Notes: generated by a model from the sequence alone, not told the origin. A stretch of 27,790 nucleotides of DNA from CAYXVJ01 sp964558445 (GCA_964558445.1 CAZLEA010000021.1:1-27790); one strand, 5' to 3'; positions 7,833 through 16,761 are shown, counted from the stretch's first letter. Numbers and translations: made by a program.

Positions 7833-9008
7833 CTACTTGGCCTTCTCATAGATGAAATCATGTAGCCTAGGGACTTGCAGATCCCAGTCGACAATCATAT
7901 TCCAGTTATCTGTATTCGTGGTGAAATAACCGTCTTCGGGTGCGCGGAACTGCTCGATCGTGTTCAAGGTATCCATGTACTTCGTACCGACACCGACCAT
8001 CTGAAGACGAGCCAGATTCGTCTCGATCTTACCGAGTACCGTTGTGGCAGTCGACATCTTGGTGAAGATATCTTGCTCGTTGAAGCGCTCGAGCATCGCC
8101 TGGATGACGTAGCGCTGGCGTGAAGTACGCTGATAGTCGAAGCCGATCGCACGGATTCTGGCCCAGCCGATCGCCTGCTTACCGCTCACGATCTGCTCGC
8201 CGCCATGCTCCATGATGCCGTCGTTGTCATCTAGCCCCGATAGGCGGTTGAACTGCCTGACGCTGTTGTTGACATAGGGGACTTCCTCGTCCGTCACCGG
8301 GATCTTGATGCCGCCGACCTGGTCGATGATGGCAGCCGCGCTCCAGAAGTCGAACATCATGAAGCTCTGGATATCGAGGTCGAAGTTCTGATTAATTGTG
8401 TTGATCATCAGGCCGACACCGCCTCTGGCATACGCGCTGTTGAGCTTCGTCGCCTGCCCCTCGTAGCCTGGGATCGAGACCTCGGTATCGCGAAGCAACG
8501 AAGTCAGTTTGATCGAGTTCGTGTACTTGTTCAGGCTCATGACGATCATCGCGTCTGAGTTACCCGTCACGGCGCTCGTGCTGGTCGCATCGATACCGAA
8601 GATCAAGATGTTCAGCACGTTCGGATCCTTCTGTTCCACACGCTTGATCGGGAAGCCGTCCGGTGCATAGACCGAGATGGTGCCTCCGTGACCGATCTCC
8701 TCGTTTGGATCCAGGTCGTCGCCGGTCTCGTCCCCCGGGTTATCGTCTCCCGTATAATTCGGATTCGTCCCGTTGATGAGATCGTCTACGATCGGGATCT
8801 TGCTGAAGCCTGCCGATCCGAGCAAGTTCCAGACGAAGAGCGAGACGCCCAGAATCAGCCCCGTAAACGCGAGCAGCAAACGAACAAAAAAGTGCTTCAC
8901 GGGCGAGCGCTTGGCCCTGGGTGGTAAGCCGGTGGTGCCGTAGGCGGCATAAGCCGGATCAAGTTGAGCTTGACGAGGGTCTTGGGCTTCGTATCTTCTC
9001 TTGGGCAT
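7833..9008 (-). CDS. LCP family (LytR-CpsA-Psr) glycopolymer-peptidoglycan ligase
   Basis: The 391-residue protein has a proline- and basic-rich cytoplasmic start, one transmembrane helix (about 40-62), an acidic Asp/Asn/Gly-rich linker (about 75-110), and then an extracellular LCP domain (about 128-310). Recognisable LCP motifs are ILIFGIDATS, SDAMIVMSLN, TSLLRDTEVSIPG with the Arg-Asp pair, KLNSAYARGG, and ARIRAIGFDYQRTSRQR, which carries the arginines that bind the lipid pyrophosphate. LCP enzymes move polyprenyl-phosphate-linked glycopolymers (teichoic acid, capsule) onto peptidoglycan. The ATG is preceded by AGGA. The gene is 22 bases downstream of the nucleotidyltransferase gene and appears cotranscribed with it, which links it to a decorated wall polymer. 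The polymer itself cannot be told from the window. Confidence 0.93.
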   Translation of the reverse strand: MPKRRYEAQDPRQAQLDPAYAAYGTTGLPPRAKRSPVKHFFVRLLLAFTGLILGVSLFVWNLLGSAGFSKIPIVDDLINGTNPNYTGDDNPGDETGDDLDPNEEIGHGGTISVYAPDGFPIKRVEQKDPNVLNILIFGIDATSTSAVTGNSDAMIVMSLNKYTNSIKLTSLLRDTEVSIPGYEGQATKLNSAYARGGVGLMINTINQNFDLDIQSFMMFDFWSAAAIIDQVGGIKIPVTDEEVPYVNNSVRQFNRLSGLDDNDGIMEHGGEQIVSGKQAIGWARIRAIGFDYQRTSRQRYVIQAMLERFNEQDIFTKMSTATTVLGKIETNLARLQMVGVGTKYMDTLNTIEQFRAPEDGYFTTNTDNWNMIVDWDLQVPRLHDFIYEKAK

Positions 9009-9030
9009 AATTGTGTCCTAACCTTATTCG

Positions 9031-9765
9031 TTAACGTATTGACTCGGGATCCAGATCGCTAAGTCCCTGTTCCTTCCGATAGGCGAGGATACGCTGGTAG
9101 TCTTCGATATAATCCACCTCTGCCCAGAACATCGGCCTTACATCCTTGACATACACGACCTTCTCGGGGATGCCGGAGTAGAGGACATCCTCCCACCAGA
9201 TACCGTGCTTCTGCATGAAGATCAGCTCCTCCATACGCTCCAGGAAGGACGCCTGATCCTTCTCCTTAAGGTAGGCTATACCGACATATTCGCCGGTGAT
9301 ATCGGGCATCTTCAGGTCCTTGCCGTAGAGTTCGAGCTTGTTGTCCGTCCACTTGAAGAGGTAGTCGCCCTCTTCTTGGCGACGGCTGTCGGCCAGCATC
9401 AGAGGCGTTTGTTCCTCTGCCAGCATGGTCTCCAAGATCTCCTCATCCCAGTAGACGTCAGCGTTACTGAGAATCAAGTCTTCGCCGTTGATCTCTTCTC
9501 TGGCAAACCAGAGCGAGGCGATCGAATTCGTCACATCGTAGAAGGGATTCTCGTAATAGGTAACCGGGTAGTCCTTCAAGACTTCGCGAATCACATGACC
9601 CTGATAGCCGAGCACGATCACAACCTTGATCTTGTTGCGAATCAGCATCTCCACAGTATTGCGGATCAATTCGATACCGCCGACATCGAGCGTACACTTC
9701 GGTGCGTCGCCGATATGCCGAGAGATTCTGCTGCCGCGGCCGGCAGCCATGAGTATAGCCTTCAT
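9031..9765 (-). CDS. LicC/PntC-like nucleotidyltransferase
   Basis: This 244-residue protein is a nucleotidyltransferase of the GT-A fold. Its N terminus is MKAILMAAGRGSRI, the nucleotide-binding loop, followed by PKCTLDVGG. The middle has NPFYDVTNSIASLWFA and LILSNADVYWDE. The C-terminal part has WWEDVLY and WAEVDYIEDYQRIL, with the metal-binding aspartate. The TNSIASLWFA stretch points to the subgroup that loads CMP onto phosphocholine or aminoethylphosphonate (LicC, PntC), rather than sugar-phosphate enzymes. I chose the second in-frame ATG at 9765. The GGAAGG ribosome site lies nine bases before it, but directly abuts the first ATG at 9774. Neighbours are an AEP-transaminase-like gene upstream and an LCP ligase downstream, which favours headgroup activation for an envelope polymer. 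The exact substrate is not determined. Confidence 0.8.
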   Translation of the reverse strand: MKAILMAAGRGSRISRHIGDAPKCTLDVGGIELIRNTVEMLIRNKIKVVIVLGYQGHVIREVLKDYPVTYYENPFYDVTNSIASLWFAREEINGEDLILSNADVYWDEEILETMLAEEQTPLMLADSRRQEEGDYLFKWTDNKLELYGKDLKMPDITGEYVGIAYLKEKDQASFLERMEELIFMQKHGIWWEDVLYSGIPEKVVYVKDVRPMFWAEVDYIEDYQRILAYRKEQGLSDLDPESIR

Positions 9766-9790
9766 TAACTTCATCCTTCCTAGGAAGCCG

Positions 9791-10855
9791 TCATAGCTTC
9801 AGTGTCTTCATCGTATCGATCAAGACATCCAAATCGTTTGTGTTCAGGTAGCCCATGTGTCCGACACGGGTTACGATTGATTGCAAAGGACCACCGCTGG
9901 GCGTAATCACAAGCCCATGTCGATCCTTCAGTGTCAAGAATAATTCGTAAGCATCATAGGGCGCCGTCAGAAGCGGTGTCAGCGAATTGGATTTCTTGAA
10001 CGCGGGGACCGAGAAGCTGGTCTCCGAGATTCGGGAGCGAAAATACATCGCAAGCCGTCTCTTCTCCTCGTACTCCGCTTCTATTCCCCTCTTCTTGATC
10101 TCATTGAAGCGATGCTCGAGCTGGAAGATTACACTGAGAGCCGGTGTGAAGGGCGTCTGTCCGCGCGCTTGGTTCTCTGCTGCCTTCTTGAGGCTGAGGT
10201 AGTAACTCATGCCGTCTTGGCGGTTGATTCGCTCGTCCAGGATTCGCTTCGAACAAGCGACCAGGGCCAGACCCGGCGAGAGCGCGAGGCACTTCTGCGA
10301 GGCCGTCATGACGAGGTCGATGCCCCACAAGTCCATCTTGATCTCTTCGGACAAGAACGAGCTGACGGCATCAATAACAAAATAGAGACCCTCTTCTCGG
10401 CAGAAGCGCCCGATCATCTCGAGGTCGTAGATCTTACCGATCGATGTCTCATGGTGATTGACGAGGAGAGCCGTGAAGCCCTGCCCTCTGTAGCTGTCCA
10501 GGTGCGCTTCGTTTAGATCGTCCTCGAAGGGTAAATTCAAGACGACGTGCTCGATACCGTAGTGGATTGCGAGGTCGACGAAGCGTTGGCCGAAGGTGCC
10601 GCCGTTGATTATGAGGAGTTTGTCAGTTTCGGGGGTGAAGGTCGAAGAAACAAGCGCTTCCATGCCACCCGATCCGGATGCGGTGAGGAATACACCGCTG
10701 CTGCCTTCGCCGGCAGATAAGAACTCGAGATATTGCTCGGATAAGCGATGCATCAGTTGGGAGAATTCGGCCGTCCGGAAGTAAGGAAGCGGTTGTGCGC
10801 CTGCCTTCAAGACCGCGGGGTCCATCTCTACGGGCCCGACAGTATATAATGTCAT
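9791..10855 (-). CDS. Class V aminotransferase, 2-aminoethylphosphonate-pyruvate transaminase-like
   Basis: This 354-residue PLP enzyme has the class V (alanine-glyoxylate / PhnW) layout. It opens with YTVGPVEMDP and PYFRTAEF. The glycine- and serine-rich cofactor loop is TASGSGGMEA (about 58-67). The ring-binding aspartate is in VIDAVSS (D162). The Schiff-base lysine is K188 in TASQKCLALSPG. The arginine-containing C-terminal motif is IVTRVGHMG. PhnW-type enzymes interconvert phosphonoacetaldehyde and 2-aminoethylphosphonate. That substrate is suggested by the adjacent LicC/PntC-like gene, because the two activities occur side by side or fused in phosphonate biosynthesis. A general alanine-glyoxylate or serine transaminase cannot be excluded. 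The ATG has GAGGG upstream. It is the first gene of the four-gene operon and has a good promoter. Confidence 0.72.
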   Translation of the reverse strand: MTLYTVGPVEMDPAVLKAGAQPLPYFRTAEFSQLMHRLSEQYLEFLSAGEGSSGVFLTASGSGGMEALVSSTFTPETDKLLIINGGTFGQRFVDLAIHYGIEHVVLNLPFEDDLNEAHLDSYRGQGFTALLVNHHETSIGKIYDLEMIGRFCREEGLYFVIDAVSSFLSEEIKMDLWGIDLVMTASQKCLALSPGLALVACSKRILDERINRQDGMSYYLSLKKAAENQARGQTPFTPALSVIFQLEHRFNEIKKRGIEAEYEEKRRLAMYFRSRISETSFSVPAFKKSNSLTPLLTAPYDAYELFLTLKDRHGLVITPSGGPLQSIVTRVGHMGYLNTNDLDVLIDTMKTLKL

Positions 10856-10870
10856 AGGTTCCCTCTTTTC

Positions 10871-10890
10871 CTAATTGATCGTACAATTAG
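10871..10890. promoter_or_regulatory. Operator-like inverted repeat at the operon start site
   Basis: CTAATTG (10871-10877) and CAATTAG (10884-10890) form a perfect 7-bp inverted repeat with a 6-base spacer. It lies directly downstream of the minus-strand -10 box, across the expected transcription start, and 15 bases before the aminotransferase start codon. This is the classic position for a dimeric repressor. A short RNA hairpin is the alternative, but the stem is AT-rich. Confidence 0.5.
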
Positions 10891-10894
10891 ACCT

Positions 10895-10923
10895 ATTATA
10901 CACCGTTACAAGGTAAGCATCAA
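10895..10923 (-). promoter_or_regulatory. Promoter of the aminotransferase-LCP-PP2C operon
   Basis: On the minus strand TTGATG (10918-10923), a 17-base spacer and a perfect TATAAT (10895-10900) form a good sigma-A promoter. It is divergent from murC. Confidence 0.7.
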
Positions 10924-10930
10924 AAGATTA

Positions 10931-10959
10931 TTGAGATTGCCCTCTAAATGATCTAGAAT
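10931..10959 (+). promoter_or_regulatory. Putative murC promoter
   Basis: TTGAGA (10931-10936), a 17-base spacer and TAGAAT (10954-10959) match sigma-A consensus at nine of twelve positions. The leader to the ATG is about 60 bases. Its ribosome site is weak (GAGAGAAGA), unlike the strong sites elsewhere in the window. Confidence 0.55.
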
Positions 10960-11024
10960 AACAAACGATATTATTAGCATAAATATGAACGCTACTATAA
11001 GCAGATAAGAGAGAAGACAGATAC

Positions 11025-12470
11025 ATGACAAACAGGATTCGAGATTATAGAGACATACCGGCAGACGCCAAACTCTGGTTCGTCGGCATCGGCGGCATCA
11101 GCATGTGCGGCCTCGCCGAGATCACATTGGAGCAAGGCTATCACGTAAGCGGTTCCGATATGCATGCATCCGAGCATACGAGACACCTCGAATCACTGGG
11201 TGTAGAAGTCACGATCGGTCAGATGGCCGAGAATATCGATCGGCTCATGCCGGACCTGGTCATCTACTCGGCTGCCGTACCGCTTAGCAACAGCGAGCTA
11301 CAGCGAGCACAAGAACTTGGCATCACAGCGGTTGAGCGCGGGCTCTTCCTCGGTTGGTTGACCAGAGAATTTGACAAGGTGATCAACGTAGCGGGCACGC
11401 ACGGCAAGACGACGACCACCGCCATGATCGCCTCCATCCTCTTAGATGCCAAGCTCGATCCGACCGTGCATCTGGGTGCCAAGCTCCTGGATTTCGGTGA
11501 CAGCACGGTGCATATCGGCGAGAGCGGCAAGCTTCTGGTCTCCGAAGCCTGTGAGTACCACAACTCCTTCCTCAGCTCGAAGTCGACCACCGCTACGGTG
11601 CTCAACATCGATGCGGATCACCTCGATTACTTCGGAACGATTGATCGGGTTATCGATACCTTTGCCGATTTCTCGACACAAGTTCAAGCAGACGGCTGGT
11701 TGATCTTACCCAAGGACGGCGCCCACATCGCTTTGATGCTAGAGAATCTTCGCAAGCGAAACAGTGCAAACGGGCGTGGCCTCCCACCTCTGGTCTTCTT
11801 CGGTGAGAAGAAACCTGGGCTGGACGGTCTCGAACCGGATATCTCCTACTCTGACCTCAGCTACATCGACGGCCTGCCGGATTTCGACGTCTATTGGCGC
11901 GGCGAGTACCTGACGCATATACACCTGAACATCCCAGGCGCCCACAATATCTTGAACGCACTGGCTGCGATTGCCTGTGCACTTCTAAACGGCGGCGACG
12001 CTAACGTGATCTCCCAATCGCTCGGCAAGTTTCGCGGTGCGGACGGGCGCTTCACGATCAAGGGGCAATACAAGGGAGCACAGGTCGTCGTAGACTATGC
12101 CCACCACCCGACAGCGGTCGAAGCTACGCTTGCTGCTGCCAATACGGTTCCGCACAAGAACACGTGGGTCGTCTTTCAACCCCTGACCTACAATCGCACG
12201 AAGATACTCTTCGATGAATTCGTCCAAGCCCTCCTGCCGAGTCCGAATCTCTACTTAGTCGAGATCTACTCCGACAGAGAGCAAGACACGCTCGGTATGA
12301 GCTCTCGCCTACTCGTCGATGCCCTGCAAGCGGCCGGAACCGAAGCTTGCTTCTGCGATGGCTTCGAAGAGGTCAAGGCCATATTGGACAAGAACGTAGA
12401 GGAAGGCGATCTCATCCTCTTTTTGGGACCGGAAGATGTCAGGAATTATGCCGATAAGCTGATGGCATAG
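11025..12470 (+). CDS. murC: UDP-N-acetylmuramate--L-alanine ligase (MurC)
   Basis: This 481-residue protein is a Mur ligase of normal length. The N-terminal UDP-binding domain has GIGGISMCGLA (21-31) and a GSD at about 43-45. The central ATPase domain has the P-loop GTHGKTTTTA (124-133) and SEACEYHNSFL (about 173-183), a form of the MurC EADE(Y/S)D motif seen in Clostridia. It also has NIDADHLDYFG and the AHNILNALAA region. The C-terminal domain has DYAHHPTAV, FQPLTYNRT and the end FLGPEDV. MurC adds L-alanine to UDP-MurNAc in the cytoplasm, the first amino acid of the peptidoglycan stem. It is a single-gene transcription unit by appearance, with its own promoter and terminator. MurC is preferred over Mpl because of the N-terminal motif and length. 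Confidence 0.93.
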   Translation: MTNRIRDYRDIPADAKLWFVGIGGISMCGLAEITLEQGYHVSGSDMHASEHTRHLESLGVEVTIGQMAENIDRLMPDLVIYSAAVPLSNSELQRAQELGITAVERGLFLGWLTREFDKVINVAGTHGKTTTTAMIASILLDAKLDPTVHLGAKLLDFGDSTVHIGESGKLLVSEACEYHNSFLSSKSTTATVLNIDADHLDYFGTIDRVIDTFADFSTQVQADGWLILPKDGAHIALMLENLRKRNSANGRGLPPLVFFGEKKPGLDGLEPDISYSDLSYIDGLPDFDVYWRGEYLTHIHLNIPGAHNILNALAAIACALLNGGDANVISQSLGKFRGADGRFTIKGQYKGAQVVVDYAHHPTAVEATLAAANTVPHKNTWVVFQPLTYNRTKILFDEFVQALLPSPNLYLVEIYSDREQDTLGMSSRLLVDALQAAGTEACFCDGFEEVKAILDKNVEEGDLILFLGPEDVRNYADKLMA

Positions 12471-12505
12471 ACCAAGGCATCTCGAATTTCGACTCGTATA
12501 AGCAG

Positions 12506-12546
12506 AAGCGAGGGGCTATCTACATCGTGTAGGTAGCCCCTCGCTT
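12506..12546. terminator. Bidirectional terminator between murC and ftsH
   Basis: The arms AAGCGAGGGGCTA (12506-12518) and TAGCCCCTCGCTT (12534-12546) are perfectly complementary. The stem extends inward through a T-G wobble and CTAC/GTAG to a very small loop. It lies between convergent genes and has a T-containing tail on the plus side. Confidence 0.88.
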
Positions 12547-12582
12547 ATTGTGTGACTTGTACTGAGGTATTGATTCGGGTAT

Positions 12583-14646
12583 CTAGCCTTCTGTCTGATG
12601 ACCGTCATTCTCGCCGCGACGCTCGTAGTGATTCGAACTATCGCTAGCAGAACCTGCGCTGCCGGTATAATCGTCCGGGGCGAGTTGTCGCGGTATCTTG
12701 CGATCGCCCGGGTCTACCGTATTCTTATCGTCATCGCTATCGCCCTCATCACTTGCATCCGAGCTTGTGCTTGTCGGCTTGATGTTCGGCTCGATGAACT
12801 GCTGACCGTCGTCTGCCCGTTGCTCCGGCGTCGTATTGGCCTGGTAGATCTCTTCGAACTCGTCGCCTTCGACCTTCTCCTTCTCGAGCAAGACGTTGGT
12901 GAGCGTATCGAGAGCGGCTCGCTTCGTGTTCAGAATATCGAGAGCGTTCTGATAGGCCTGATCCAGAATCTTCTTGACCTCTTCGTCAATGATGCCGGCA
13001 AGCTCGTCGCTGTACTTCTGCACGTGACCGTAGTCTCGACCGAGGAAGACCTCATCATCTTGGGCGAAGGCCAGGTTACCAAGCCGATCGCTCATACCGT
13101 ACTTCGTGATCATATCACGTGCCGTACCGTTTGCGCTCTGCAGGTCGGAGGATGCACCGGTAGAGATCTCGCCGAAGATGATCTCTTCTGCGGCTCGTCC
13201 GGCCAGCGCGATCTCGATGTTGGCCATCAGCTGGCGCTTGGTTGCGTAATACGTATCTTCCTTGGGCTTGTGCGCGGTATAACCGCCTGCACCGCCTGCC
13301 GGGATGATGGAGACGCGCTCGACCTTGTCGGTTTCGGACACGGTTCGTAGTACGAGTGCGTGACCTGCCTCGTGGTATGCGGTCAGTAAGCGCTCCTTCG
13401 TGTTGATCACACGGCTCTTCTTCTCCGGCCCGATCATGACCTTGAAGACGGCTTCGGTGATATCGTTATATGTAATTGTCTTGGCCGAACGACGGGCGGC
13501 ACCGAGCGCCGCTTCGTTCAAGAGGTTAGCGAGGTCTGCACCGGTGAAGCCGGGCGTCACGCGCGCAATCTCCTGGAGATCGACGTCGGATGCGATCGGT
13601 TTGTTCCTTGCATGAACCTGCAAGATCTCCTTGCGACCCTTGATATCTGGTCTCATGACTGTCACGCGGCGATCGAAACGACCGGGACGAAGCAGAGCAG
13701 GATCGAGGATGTCGGGACGGTTCGTGGCGGCCACGATAATCACATCTTGATTCGGGCCGAAGCCGTCCATCTCGACCAGCAATTGGTTTAGGGTCTGCTC
13801 TCGCTCGTCGTGCCCGCCGCCCATGCCGGCGCCACGGTGGCGACCGACCGCGTCGATCTCATCGATGAAGACGATAGCGGGAGAATTCTTCTTCGCGGTT
13901 TCGAAGAGATCACGAACACGGCTTGCACCGACACCGACGAACATCTCGACGAAGTCAGAACCCGAGATCGAGTAGAACGGTACGCCCGCTTCGCCGGCAA
14001 CTGCCTTGGCAAGCAGTGTCTTACCCGTACCGGGTGCACCGACCAGGAGGATACCGCGCGGGATCTTCGCGCCAAGTTCCGAGTACTTCTTCGGATTCTT
14101 CAGGAAATCGACGACTTCCTGAAGTTCTAGCTTCTCTTCGTCCGCACCCGCGACATCGCGGAAGGTAACTTGGTTCTTGGAGGGATCGTTGATCTTCGCT
14201 CTGCTGCGACCGAAGTTCATGGCGCTCTTGCCCTCACCCGACTGACGACTGTACATCGACCAAATGAAGAAGCCCATCGCACCGACCATCAAGACCAAGA
14301 AGATCAGATTGATCCAAGTCCCGATGTCGACCGATTCGGCGTAGGTATACTCGATACCTGCGTCCTCCAAATGACCGAGGAGTGTCTCCATCCAGTACGG
14401 CGAGACGCGTTGTTCGATCGTCTGTACATTGTTCGGTAGCGGATTCTTCAAGATGACCTTGAGCGTCGTGTCGGTGACGGATGCACTCTCGACCATGCCG
14501 CTGTCGATGTACTCGATGATCTGCGAGTACGCTATATCGTTGCCGGGGGTTGGCGGACGAAACACCGTTGCAAACATGATAATAATCACGAATACAATGA
14601 TATAAAAGGACAGTCCGCGGAACGGCGTATTAGTTTGTTTCTTCAT
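12583..14646 (-). CDS. ftsH: ATP-dependent zinc metalloprotease FtsH
   Basis: This 687-residue membrane AAA protease has two N-terminal transmembrane helices (about 12-29 and 110-129) flanking an extracytoplasmic domain. The AAA module has Walker A GAPGTGKT (203-210), Walker B IVFIDEID (258-265) and the second region of homology ATNRPDILDPALLRPGRFDR (307-326). The peptidase domain has HEAGH (425-429) and the third zinc ligand D501 in SSDLQ. All catalytic parts are intact. FtsH degrades unfolded or regulatory membrane and cytosolic proteins. After about residue 605 there is an unusual tail of roughly 80 residues, acidic and rich in Ser, Asp and Gly, predicted disordered. The ATG has GGAGGT upstream and overlaps the end of hpt by 17 bases, so the two are probably coupled. 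Confidence 0.97.
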   Translation of the reverse strand: MKKQTNTPFRGLSFYIIVFVIIIMFATVFRPPTPGNDIAYSQIIEYIDSGMVESASVTDTTLKVILKNPLPNNVQTIEQRVSPYWMETLLGHLEDAGIEYTYAESVDIGTWINLIFLVLMVGAMGFFIWSMYSRQSGEGKSAMNFGRSRAKINDPSKNQVTFRDVAGADEEKLELQEVVDFLKNPKKYSELGAKIPRGILLVGAPGTGKTLLAKAVAGEAGVPFYSISGSDFVEMFVGVGASRVRDLFETAKKNSPAIVFIDEIDAVGRHRGAGMGGGHDEREQTLNQLLVEMDGFGPNQDVIIVAATNRPDILDPALLRPGRFDRRVTVMRPDIKGRKEILQVHARNKPIASDVDLQEIARVTPGFTGADLANLLNEAALGAARRSAKTITYNDITEAVFKVMIGPEKKSRVINTKERLLTAYHEAGHALVLRTVSETDKVERVSIIPAGGAGGYTAHKPKEDTYYATKRQLMANIEIALAGRAAEEIIFGEISTGASSDLQSANGTARDMITKYGMSDRLGNLAFAQDDEVFLGRDYGHVQKYSDELAGIIDEEVKKILDQAYQNALDILNTKRAALDTLTNVLLEKEKVEGDEFEEIYQANTTPEQRADDGQQFIEPNIKPTSTSSDASDEGDSDDDKNTVDPGDRKIPRQLAPDDYTGSAGSASDSSNHYERRGENDGHQTEG

Positions 14647-15187
14647 TCCGTACCTCCATAGGAGTTTCTATCGCTTCGCACACATAGGGTAGATCACGGA
14701 ACCAGTCATCATAATCCAGGCCATAGCCGATAATGAATTTATTGGGAACCTCAATGCCCTTATACTCGATCGGTAAGTCCACGGTACGTCGTGACGGCTT
14801 ATCGAAGGCAGTACAGAGAGCCATGCTAGCGGGTCCTCTGGTCGATAATAATTCCTTTAGTTTGAGCAAAGTAAGACCCGTATCAATAATATCTTCGACA
14901 ATAAGGATGTGACGTCCTGTTATGTCGTGATTCAGGTCACTGTTAATCTTAACTATACCAGACGACTTCGTCTCCTTACCGTAACTGGAGACATCCATGA
15001 AATCGATCTGGACGGGAATCGTAAGTCGCCTCGCCAAATCGGCCAAGAAGACAAATGCCCCCTTCAGAACGCCGATCAGGAGCAGTTCCTTGCCCGCATA
15101 ATCTCTCGAGATTTCGGCCGCCAAGCGGTCGCACATCTCGTCGATCTCTTCCTTGCTTACGATAATGTCGCCTTCCATCAAATTCAT
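14630..15187 (-). CDS. hpt: Hypoxanthine-guanine phosphoribosyltransferase
   Basis: This 185-residue protein is a normal-length bacterial HPRT. It converts hypoxanthine or guanine plus PRPP into IMP or GMP. The PRPP loop VEDIIDTGLT is at 97-106. LLIGVLKGAFVFLADL precedes it, with the LKG loop. Other family marks are FMDVSSYG (63-70), and at the C terminus the base-binding KFIIGYGLDYDDWFRDLPYV. The upper ATG (15187) is chosen because a GGGAGAAGGA site lies about seven bases before it; a second ATG three codons on is possible. The tilS-hpt-ftsH order is a conserved Firmicute arrangement. Confidence 0.96.
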   Translation of the reverse strand: MNLMEGDIIVSKEEIDEMCDRLAAEISRDYAGKELLLIGVLKGAFVFLADLARRLTIPVQIDFMDVSSYGKETKSSGIVKINSDLNHDITGRHILIVEDIIDTGLTLLKLKELLSTRGPASMALCTAFDKPSRRTVDLPIEYKGIEVPNKFIIGYGLDYDDWFRDLPYVCEAIETPMEVRNEETN

Positions 15188-15263
15188 GTAGATCCTTCTC
15201 CCGTCAGTTCAAATTCAAATATCATCTTGATTTACTATTAAAACACAAATAAGACGAAATTTA

Positions 15264-16761
15264 TCATACAAATCGCAGTTCTGTCCATTGTAATTGATTT
15301 GGCTGATTTTGCAATTCATCCTTTAGGACTTTAACACGAATCAATCCCGGTATCCAACACACTTGTTCGTCGATCGCCAGAAGCATGAGGCGATCGCGAA
15401 GTTCCGGCCATATCCCTGCTTCTTGCATATACTGTTTCACCGATTTATGAAACGAGAGCTTCTCCGAGCGAAACAAGATCTTATCCCCCACCAGTCGATT
15501 CCGGCAAACGACTTGTCCGATTGCGTCCTCGCTTAACAGGAGACGGTCTTGTCGATTAGACTCGGCTGCATCGTCAGGATTCGAATTGGGCTCGATTGAG
15601 AGTACACCCGGCTTCATCTCCATAAACGAGTGAAGCGAAACCGCTTGCTTATTATATAGGTATAGGCGGCGCTCGTTCGCTACGATAGAACCTGTATAAG
15701 CTAGCAAACAAGAAGGCTGATAGAGGCGCCACTGCTCGGGGCTACGCACCAAGGTGAGGCCAAACGATAGGTCTTGTGATTGCGCCTTCTTAGCCTCAGC
15801 ATCCCTCGTAGCACACGCCCAATCCTCTTGCAGATATGCATCCAAGCGCTCGATCAATTGGAAACTTAGGTCTGTTTCGCCTCCCTTGATGGTCGAAACG
15901 TAGTAGCGAAGCACACGCCTACGAAGCGCGATATCTGCCTCTGCCAGCTGCTCTACATCGAGCAAGTGATAGAGCAAGCTACCGTCATCACCGTGAATCG
16001 GCGTCAATACACGTTTTGCAAGCGCAGTAGTGACTTCATTTAGATAACGGTTCTCGTCTTCTAGAATTTCGCTTGTTTGTCTGATTCTAGCGAGGAGCTT
16101 ATCGCCGAACAAATCCTTCATCTCGGGGATGATTCCGGCACGCAATCTGTTTCGCCACGTCGTCATGACCTCGTTACTTGGATCCGTGCGATAAGCTGCA
16201 GAGATTTCCTCGAGCGCTGTCATGACATCCTCTCTGTTTGCTGTGAGTAAGGGCCGTACGACAAGACCGGAGCGGTCAAACGCCGGCATCGCAACCAAGC
16301 CGCCAAGGCCGCTTCCTCTCCCCAGATTGATCAGCATCGTCTCGAAGCGATCATCTGCATGATGGCCCAAACAGATCAATGTTACGACGTCTTCTTCTCC
16401 TGTTTGAGCACAAAAGAAACGATGGCGTTCTTCCCTGGCCCAAGTCTCGCTGGTGGCTTCGATAGCTTGAGGTAGCTGCTTGGGGCGGCCGACAACTAAG
16501 TCCAGTCCCATATGCTCACATAATTGACGAACGAACGCTTCATCCTCATCAGCTTCTCTGCCACGCAGCATATGATTGAAATGAGCGACCCTCAATTCAG
16601 GTCGCTCATGCTTCGGCCACTGTGCCACTAGGGTATCTAAGACATGTAAGAGCAGTACGGAATCCGGCCCGCCGGATACGGCAGCAAGTAAACGGACCTT
16701 CGCAGGTCCGATCGCTGTCAGCGCCCCCTCCAATACCGTCTTAGCCTGTTGACATAGCTCA

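Noticed and set aside
12598..13350. 250-codon plus-strand frame opposite ftsH
   Set aside because: It is antisense to the conserved FtsH protease domain; no ribosome site and no family resemblance.
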